Below, piece by piece: positions 56,764 through 64,000 of a DNA stretch of 64,000 nucleotides. Below the pieces are notes generated by a model. The model was given only the letters and a program-made list of their open reading frames with translations, ran no database searches and was not told where the DNA came from. The translations under genes and the position numbers were made by a program. Positions within the stretch are counted from its first letter, which is position 1. Every line of letters starts with the position of its first letter. The DNA is from Lineus longissimus (Eukaryota; Nemertea; Pilidiophora; Heteronemertea; Lineidae). The stretch covers positions 4,402,001 to 4,466,000 of the forward strand of contig NC_088314.1 in assembly GCF_910592395.1 (NCBI RefSeq), read 5' to 3'.

Positions 56764-59700
56764 ATGAGACCAGAATACGACAACGAGAAGCCACATAGCA
56801 CTGGAAATTACCGTGGGAATTTCCGTGGAAATTATCATAATCGTCCATTTTACTACAACCGCCGGCCCTTCAGAGGTAAAATACGTCCAAATTACATACG
56901 AAATCAAGGAGGGTTTCGGGTCTTTAATAACAAATACGAGAAGCAGACAGACCGCCAGGAACGTTCCCGGACACGGAGTCGAAGTAGGGAGAGGAGTAGA
57001 TCAAGGTCATCCTCATCAGAGCGAATTAATCAAAGAATGGTATGTTGTCTGGTATTATAGAACTTATCAGCACTTATGTATGGCCTGGAAGACAATCAGA
57101 TACTCCTCTATTGACTGTAACAATTACATTTTATGTCAAAGGGAAATGTGAAATGATGCTAAATTATTTCGACGGTTTTCCGATCGCCTGGCTTCAGTGT
57201 AACATTGCCTATTTTCACCATCAGCTGTGTGCCTGTATGTGCCAGTCTGACTAAACTCTCTGTTGCTCTTCATCGCTAATGGGACTTACAAAAAAGTAGA
57301 TAGATAAAATATTACCACTTCCTGCTTTCACAGAGATCTCGTCGCAGCTACAGTCGACATTCTGACAGAAGCGAGTCTTCATGCGAGGACAAGAGAAATC
57401 CTTCAGGGCAGCGAACATCATATGACCACCGAACACGTGATCATACTCCAGAGCACCAGAGGGGCAACAAGTAAGCTTTCTCACTTGGGACTGGTTAACA
57501 TCATTAAATTTCCCTGGCCACAGAGTCAACAAGTTCTGGGATCTGCTAATAATGACTAAGATCAGTGACAACAGTACACTGTTTGTGTTCGATGTATTTT
57601 ATAATGTAATATCTAGTACACTACTCCAGTCAAACACAAAATGACACCAATAATTATACGATAGCAGTGATATTGCATGTTAGCACTGTGTGTATACAGT
57701 TTGTATAGTGTCCAACCCCAAAGAGGTGGTTAAAGTAAATTAAATCTTAACTTTGTTCAACAGTCCCTGCCCTGACTGTATTGTATGCTTCACCTGAGGT
57801 ACTGATTGCATTATATTGGTTTGTTTCAGGTCTGCCACCTCTCCAGATTCTGTTCCGTCACACAAGGGTTCTAACTCACCAAGGTCTCGCCATAGTGTGT
57901 CTGACAACAGAAATTCCCGCCATAGCCGGTCACGATCACGAGAAAGAGGTCCGAGTCGGTCGTCATCTCATGACTTTACATACAAACCACAAGTTGCTGG
58001 AAATGACCCGGATATTGGATCTAGCCCGACAATGAGTCGGCGTAGTGATTCATCAAGTGCTAGAAATTCAGGTGAACCTTCAGACCCCATGTCTTCCTAT
58101 CGACTTCCGCGTGGATCTAGGATGCCAGAACAAACCAATCAGACTCAGGGTAAACTTGCTCATGACATGATGCTGGCTCATGGTGGTGCGTTGACTCTTG
58201 CTGGTCAGACTTTGCCTGTGGGGTCGATGTTTTTACTCGACTCTGCGCGCTCCACGAGCAGCAACTCGACAAATGCATGCAACTTAATGCAAAAGGTCAA
58301 TATGGCCACAATTCTTTCCAGTTCACCGCAGAAGGCGGACATCCCTCGTAACTATGGTAACTACATGTCTCCCCCGCTATCGAGTCGGTATATGGAGGCA
58401 AATGCGGAATCATCTAGCCCTGATGTGACTGGTAGGGACCTTGACTTTCTAAGCATTTAGCTTTGTGACCCAAGCTTCTACTCCTTATTTGACATAAACT
58501 TTAAATATAACCCTGGGTATGGTTTCCTTTCTGTCCTGTTTTCTGTGGAAGTATTGGTCCATATCTTGTTCAGTTGGGAATGCAGCTCTTGTTTAATGAA
58601 GTCACCAGGTCTCTGGGACTTCAGTACAGCTTCTCTCAACTGTTTTCCCATGGCACAAGATGTGAATGAATACTTTCTTATGTACTTTCTGCTCATTGAC
58701 AAATTTGGAATGATACCTTTAACTAATATCCGAGCAAAGACCAAATGGGGGTACAGTACCAAAAACAACTATTGACAATTGACTTCTAAATACTGGGCAA
58801 ATTTACTTAAAATCCACATGTTCAACTAATGATGTGTGTGGAAAATCATATCAAGTCTATGTTCCATTTTCAAGAAAAATTAGTACAGAATATTCTGAAA
58901 AAGGTCTTGTGAGAATTTGTCAATTTGCAGAGAGGTGCATCTTGTGAATATTTCATGCATGCTGTCTGGTAGTGGTTAAGTTTAGTCTTAGGTTTGATTG
59001 CATGGCCTTCCACTATAGTATAGTCAGTAGATTTAGTACCGTACACTACAATCATTATAGACAAAGAGGATAGGGGACAATTTAAAACTTTGTCAAAAAG
59101 GTGCAACAAGGAATTAGGTGGAGATTCAATGTATACCAAACCCTTCTGGGTCGAGCTAAAATGTAGTCAAAAGCTGATCCCAGGCCAGAGTTTTGAAGGA
59201 AATTTAGCAAAACCTGAGAGGGTTTTGGTTTCTCCAGAAAGTCCTGACGTTGAGTCTTTTCAATTCTAAATAGAATCACCTAATCATTGATCTTATCATA
59301 TCCCAGGAGAGTGTTGGTTGAGCTTACAAGAGCTTCTTGACCCAGAATGAGGCTTATTGCACTTTCCCTTTAAAATAATAATGTCTGCTATTGAGGCTTA
59401 AGTTATCATATTGTCCTCTCTCCTCTATTAGTTGATATAGCGCTTTATGGTGTACAACAGTCTTTAAGCCATTTGCATCTATTCCCCAGCCTTATCCAGG
59501 AACTTTTCCATAAAGCCAAGGAGCGCACGTACATTGTACTTGGCCATTTCAGTCAGAGTATACAGTGTGGCACTGGGTGGACCGAGAACCCACGACCTTC
59601 CAATATCAAGTTGAATGCTCTTCTTTCACTGTGCCGTCTTACTCCTATTATTTTCTATACATGATTGTGTAGTGAGTTTCATATACATGTTGCATGGCGA

Positions 59701-60569
59701 TTCTTCTTACGTTCTAATTTTTTCTATGAAAAATGGCTTGTCGTACTCAGCTTTCTTGATAAAAAGTTAAAACAAGTCAAAACAATTAAAAGAAGGCATA
59801 AAAAGCTCAATTATAGTTAAACTCTAATCTTTTTTATCTCCCCTATGTAATCTAAATTTTCCTAGAGTTGGTAATAATCTGTTTTATATTCATTTTCAGT
59901 CCTTTCCAATGGTGATCACACAGACAAGGGGAAACATAGATTAGATTCTGGGTTACCTAGCCCCAGTCTGACCAGCAAGTTGAATGGTCTTGGTCCAGAT
60001 AAGATCTCACAGATTCGCGAGAAAAAGGAAGAGATAGAACAGGTACGTTCAGATATCGATACTTTCAGATTGTGTTGCAATGGATTAAAACAGCCAAGCT
60101 GCGACAATGAAAAGTGCCCCTCCATTGAAATTTGAGAAATTTCTGGTGTGCCTCACAAATTGGAGAAATATGCGTCCTTCCGATCAATTCAATGATTACA
60201 ATTCTATATAATTAAACCTAAAATTTCCATTTCAGGCTTACAAACAAGATTGCGAGACATTTGCAACTGTTGTGAAAATGCTGATCAGGTACGTCGAAGA
60301 CCGACACAAAAATTGACTGGAACGACTTCACCTAAATCCCAGAAACATTTAACTACCTGACACTTGTTATATTTCTCCCCGGCACTGAACTTTATTTTCA
60401 CATTCATACCACTTTTGACTCATTACTTTTCGATTCCAGTAAAGAGCCAAGTTTAGAAGATGCAATACAGCCGAGCCTTCGTCAGAACCTCCGAGACATT
60501 GGAGCACGGTGTATACAGGAGTTGCAGGATTACATCGACCAAGTCCGAAAAGATTCTGGCTTGAAATAA
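56764..60569 (+). CDS. PPHLN1: Periphilin-1 (HUSH complex subunit)
   Basis: In human, periphilin binds RNA through its disordered N terminus and joins TASOR through a C-terminal coiled coil to form the HUSH silencing complex. Exons: 56764-57039, 57334-57470, 57830-58431, 59900-60042, 60236-60288, 60440-60569; total 1341 nt, 446 residues (human isoforms about 370-460), all phases agreeing. The N-terminal part is Arg/Asn/Tyr-rich (NYRGNFRGNYHN), then come RS repeats (RSRTRSRSRERSRSR; NSRHSRSRSRERG) and Ser-rich linker. The last about 75 residues match human closely: KEEIEQAYKQDCETFATVVK, LISKEPSLEDAIQPSLRQNL, DIGARCIQELQDYI. The ATG in context CACCATGAG lies shortly after a 5'UTR acceptor. It is divergent from SLC2A13, which is also its regional neighbour in human (12q12). 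Confidence 0.93.
59400..59655. repeat. Possible SINE-like relic in PPHLN1 intron
   Basis: Contains 'tatagcgctttatggtg' at one end and 'gagaacccacgaccttcca' followed by 'gctcttctttcactgtgcc' at the other. The latter resembles the reversed tRNA-derived head of many short interspersed elements. It is decayed, with uncertain limits. Confidence 0.3.
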
Positions 60570-62056
60570 TTTGAATTCTATGTATCGATGGAAATATAAT
60601 AACGTTGCGTCCTGGTCCGAATCAATATTATGTCCCTCGTCAAGTAGTTAATTGATTTGCAGACTCAGCAAAATCGTGGTTTTCTGAAGGTCTCAGTGCA
60701 ATGCCTTTTTCAATGCGAGATTAGTGCTGACTCGGCAGCTACCCCATAATTAATTTCAGCACATTTTCAAATAGAAATGTTCCACCGCATCACTGAGATC
60801 ATTGCAAATGAAGAAAGCCCTCCTACATTGAGGAATGCGAGGTCAATCCTGAATCAAAATGTCCTAGCAGAAACTTTGTCTTCATGGTGTAAAATTGATC
60901 TGGGTCAGCTCTCCCTTATGCTGATAACTTGTGGTGCTCTTTTACTATGAGTTTCAAGTTGAAACCCTGTTAAAATGGCACATGACATTGCTATTGGGAC
61001 CACACCATCAAGCATCAAAAGCAAGAATGATGCTTTATGATCCGTGGCATGACTAAGCAGCAAAGAATGCAATTTTCTGGACAGTACACGTCGAAGACTG
61101 AAGTACCAGAACAGAAAATGGTTATTTTAGCTCGGTTTCTAACTTTATTATTTATTCATGAGTTGGTCTAACCCTTTAAAAATGTTGAAAATCTGTTCTG
61201 TCTGAATACACTCGGACAAAGTCCTGTGAAGGTGTTAAAAAGGCGTCTGTTTGTATGAATTGTCAGTACTGAATAATATTCTTCATCTATTCAGGGTTGG
61301 AGAAACTGAGGAAACTTAGATGTCTTGTACAGAGAGATTATCTTTACTTCTTATAGCCCATAGTACTTAACATATATATACAGGCACTTTTATCTGACAC
61401 AGTCAAGACTGATGAATTGGCACTTGACAGTTTGGGGGAAAATATCATGCAGTGGAAGCTCGTTTTGTGGACACCTCCGTTAGCAGGACAACCTCTGTAT
61501 AAGGGACACTAAATTCGTCATTTATATTCAAAATGCCCTCCGCAGCCATGACTCCTCTTTCTCAAAGGACAGTGTTTGTCAGTCCAAAAGTTCTTATTAG
61601 AAAGGTTCTGCTGTATTGAAAGATGTGTGTATAAGTAAATGTGTTCATAGTATCCGCCTCTGGCTTGGCCAGTATTCATCCTAAAGCAAATTCAAATTCC
61701 CCAAATGCTTCAAGACCATGTGCTTGTGTTGTAAACCTGTTGAAATATCACTATTTCTCAAATCCCTCAGTGGGATGCGAATTAGTTTGTCCTATGTTTT
61801 CATACATAAAATCGCCTCCACATTGTGCACACTGTGTGCACTGAAAGTTTCATATTTGTTTTTGTGTTGTTTTATTGCATTTAAAGCATAATGACTGGAT
61901 GATAAATACAGTAGACAACAAGACAAACAACGTGGTCTTTTGCTATACGTACCACACTTGGTATGCAAACTGATCTCTGCAGTATGCTACCTTTATTTGT
62001 ACTCTGTAGTACAGCTAGATAATTTCTTTTTTTTTTCATTAGCTGTAGTCATTTCA
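60570..62056 (+). other. PPHLN1 3'UTR/intergenic
   Basis: AT-rich, with no coding exon seen. A candidate short DNA element occupies 61450-61615 (start CAGTGGAAGCTCG, end GGTTCTGCTGTA, containing 'cctctgtataagggacac'), related to the one at 39311-39488. No canonical AATAAA was spotted close to the stop, so the true 3' end is unclear. Confidence 0.4.
61450..61615. mobile_element. Candidate non-autonomous DNA element
   Basis: Inverted ends CAGTGGAAGC and GGTTCTGCTG are imperfect. Internal text shares the ordered blocks 'cctct.tgt.taa.g.acact' and 'aaaatgcc' with the 39311-39488 element, so both probably belong to one dispersed family. Confidence 0.4.
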
Positions 62057-62113
62057 GTTTTTAGCTCACCTCTTAGCAGAGGTGAGCTTATCCCATACCG
62101 TGGCGTCCGTCGT

Positions 62114-62163
<50 letters not shown>

Positions 62164-63193
62164 CGTCGTCGTCCGTCGTCCGTTAGCAGGGCACGTTTCG
62201 TAACTGTTAGAGCTATTGAGTTGAAACTTGGTACACATGTACCCTTATGTAATGACACCTTAGAGACCAAGTTTCGGTCCGATTCGTTTCATGGTTTGGC
62301 CACCAGGGGGCCAAACGTTAAAAGTGAAAATATGCAATATCTCCTTTAATAGTAGTCAGGAAATTTTGAAAAAAATATGGTAGGTACTTCTAGCAAAGGT
62401 GCATCATATATCCGCCGGGTTTTTGATTTGACCTCCTTTTCAAGGTCACAGAGGTCAAATGGTGTAAATTGGCCGTTAGGATGTAACGATGGCACGTTTC
62501 TAAACTGCAATGACTATTGATACCAAATTTGGTACACATTTACCCCTTAGTCAGGTGATCTTAGGGACCGAAGTTTGGTCCAGTTTGATTCACCACTTGA
62601 CCACCAGGGGGCAAAATCCAAAAACCTTAAAAATGTGATTATTCCTTAACTTCTTGCCCGATTGCCACCAATTTGATATCATGGGTACATCTAACCACCA
62701 TACAGTATATGTCACACAGGTTTTTAATTTGACCTTCTTGTCAAGGTCACAGAGGTCAAATGGCGTAAATTCGCCGTCAGGCCGTAACTATGGCACGTTT
62801 CTTAACTGCAATGACTATTGATCACAAATTAAGTACACATGTACCCCTTGGTCAGGTGATCTCAGGTACCGAAGTTTGGTGCGATCTGATTTGCCGTTTG
62901 GCCTCCAGGGAGGGGGCCAAATCCTAAATTCTTCAAAATGCCATTATTCCTAGTAATGACTTGGCCGATTGGCACCAATTTTATATCATAGGTACATCTA
63001 ATTCTAACAACCATTCAATGTGTCACCCGGGTCTTCTTTGATTTGACCTACTTTTCAAGGTCACAGAGGTCGAATGTACTGTAAATTGGCCATTTTGGGG
63101 AAATTGTAATTGCTTGGACCTACATCAAACCTAACACTACATGACACAATACCATGCTCTTTATCCATCTTTCCACCACATGAGGTGAGCACA
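62057..63193 (+). repeat. Compound dispersed repeat: hairpin head, GTC tract, three 301-bp tandem units
   Basis: Starts with a hairpin TTAGCTCACCT...AGAGGTGAGCTTA (62059-62090), then ATACCGTGGCGTCCGTCGTC and the GTC tract. Three tandem units follow, starting at 62190, 62491 and 62792 with GGCACGTTTC, each carrying 'ttggtacacat', 'ccaccagggggc' and 'tcaaggtcacagaggtcaaat'. The element ends near 63190 with GAGGTGAGC, echoing the head. This architecture resembles repeats I recall from several marine invertebrate genomes. No protein is encoded. Confidence 0.85.
62105..62183. repeat. (GTC)n microsatellite with GTCC variants
   Basis: About 25 GTC units interrupted by a few GTCC, inside the compound repeat. 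In either reading direction it opens poly-Ser, poly-Val or poly-Asp frames that are not genes. Confidence 0.95.
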
Positions 63194-64000
63194 ATGGCCC
63201 TGGCCATTTCATTTGGATAGATCACTGTATTTTTCATCTCTGTGTAAGCTGTTAGGGACAGGAAACTTGCAATCGCATCCTTTTCTTGGTCAGTTGTTGG
63301 GAAATAATTGTGTTTGTAATTGTGGTGCCTATAAATTTACATCCCACCAATGCCAGATGTGTGTTCAAAAAGAAAACCATTTGCCTCTAGTTGTATTCTA
63401 ATGTCGAAAAAGCTGGAAAGAAGTTTCTGATTGATTTTGTATATCCGATGGACCTTTCTCCCTAGGAAGGAGAAATTCACAAACGTGTATACAGTTTGAC
63501 TAGTTCAAGGATATAAGGCTTGGGGTATCTACAGTATTTTTCTCAATTTTGAAAAAAAACCTATCACAACGACTGAATGCTTGTAGATACCTGTAAATTA
63601 TTTACATAATGCCTTATTATTTCTAGTGATATTTATTCAAGATTGAATGCCTGTTGTACAATTTTGTAACAAAAATGTATGTTGTGTGTAGAAACTCATC
63701 ATGGACTGGCCCTCAAGTGGGTAATTCAAACCTGCAAACCTGCTAATCTAATTGTGGCTTGATTGTGCTAGACTTACACCTAGTTACATTGTAACATTTC
63801 ACTTGTTAGATAATTTGTGTGTAGGAGTTCTGAGAAAATATTTTTGGTCTATTTTAGAAATGTGCTCTGTATCTCCGTTGGATGCTATGTTGATCAGAAC
63901 CCTTTTCATTCAGATAGTTTTTCAGGCCATGGTCACCTGACTTATGTTATAAGAGTGATATCTCTTTGGAAATTCTCTATTGATTATAAAATGATTGCAT
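63194..64000. other. Non-coding, nothing recognised
   Basis: AT-rich sequence to the window end, without exon-like frames, RNA genes or clear repeats. Confidence 0.5.

Noticed and set aside
59560-59620. tRNA gene suggested by 'gaacccacgacc'
   Set aside because: No complete cloverleaf or A box can be drawn; it fits a decayed SINE head.
61940-62203. Frames with poly-Ser and poly-Asp runs at 61940-62270
   Set aside because: They are read through the GTC microsatellite of a dispersed repeat, so they are not genes.

Overview
This is a eukaryotic nuclear window from a bilaterian animal, most likely a marine invertebrate. It carries about ten protein-coding genes, nearly all with introns of about 50-1500 bp and canonical GT-AG sites. 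All but one are recognisable orthologues or relatives of human genes. The AT-rich intergenic DNA holds SINE-like tails, foldback/MITE-like elements and a GTC-rich element of a kind I associate with marine invertebrate assemblies. I cannot name the species. Exon boundaries were read by hand from splice motifs and checked by codon phase, so a few may be off by some bases.

Layout: (1) 1750-8184, minus: first 17 coding exons of FANCD2, the rest lying beyond the left edge. (2) 9135-11810, plus: PRRT3/PRRT4-like seven-pass protein with an intronless CDS, head-to-head with FANCD2. (3) 15775-19782, minus: complete RPN1 (ribophorin I), 10 exons. (4) 23533-30804, minus: relative of ZNF292/RLF/ZNF654 with a 5-kb last exon and no visible C2H2 fingers; its 5' end is unresolved. 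(5) 31860-34110: direct/inverted repeat array with a large palindrome, two tiny palindromic insertions with target-site duplications, and copies of a downstream SHQ1 exon fragment. (6) 34496-38898, plus: SHQ1. (7) 39626-41185, plus: single-exon UDP-glucuronosyltransferase. (8) 42637-47100, plus: NRF1 transcription factor with two tandem versions of one DNA-binding-region exon. (9) 49754-55259, minus: SLC2A13-type proton/myo-inositol symporter with two alternative last exons. (10) 56764-60569, plus: PPHLN1 (periphilin-1, HUSH component). (11) 62057-63193: tandemly structured repeat with a GTC microsatellite.

These are mostly housekeeping genes (DNA crosslink repair, N-glycosylation, H/ACA snoRNP assembly, mitochondrial biogenesis regulation, chromatin silencing) and do not form one pathway. 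Their neighbourhood looks ancestral: FANCD2 and PRRT3 are neighbours on human 3p25.3, RPN1, SHQ1 and ZNF654 are also on human chromosome 3, and SLC2A13 and PPHLN1 are both at 12q12 (from memory). I found no wholly unknown multi-gene system. The most notable signals are duplicated exons that imply regulated alternative isoforms in NRF1 and SLC2A13, and the repeat array that captured part of SHQ1.
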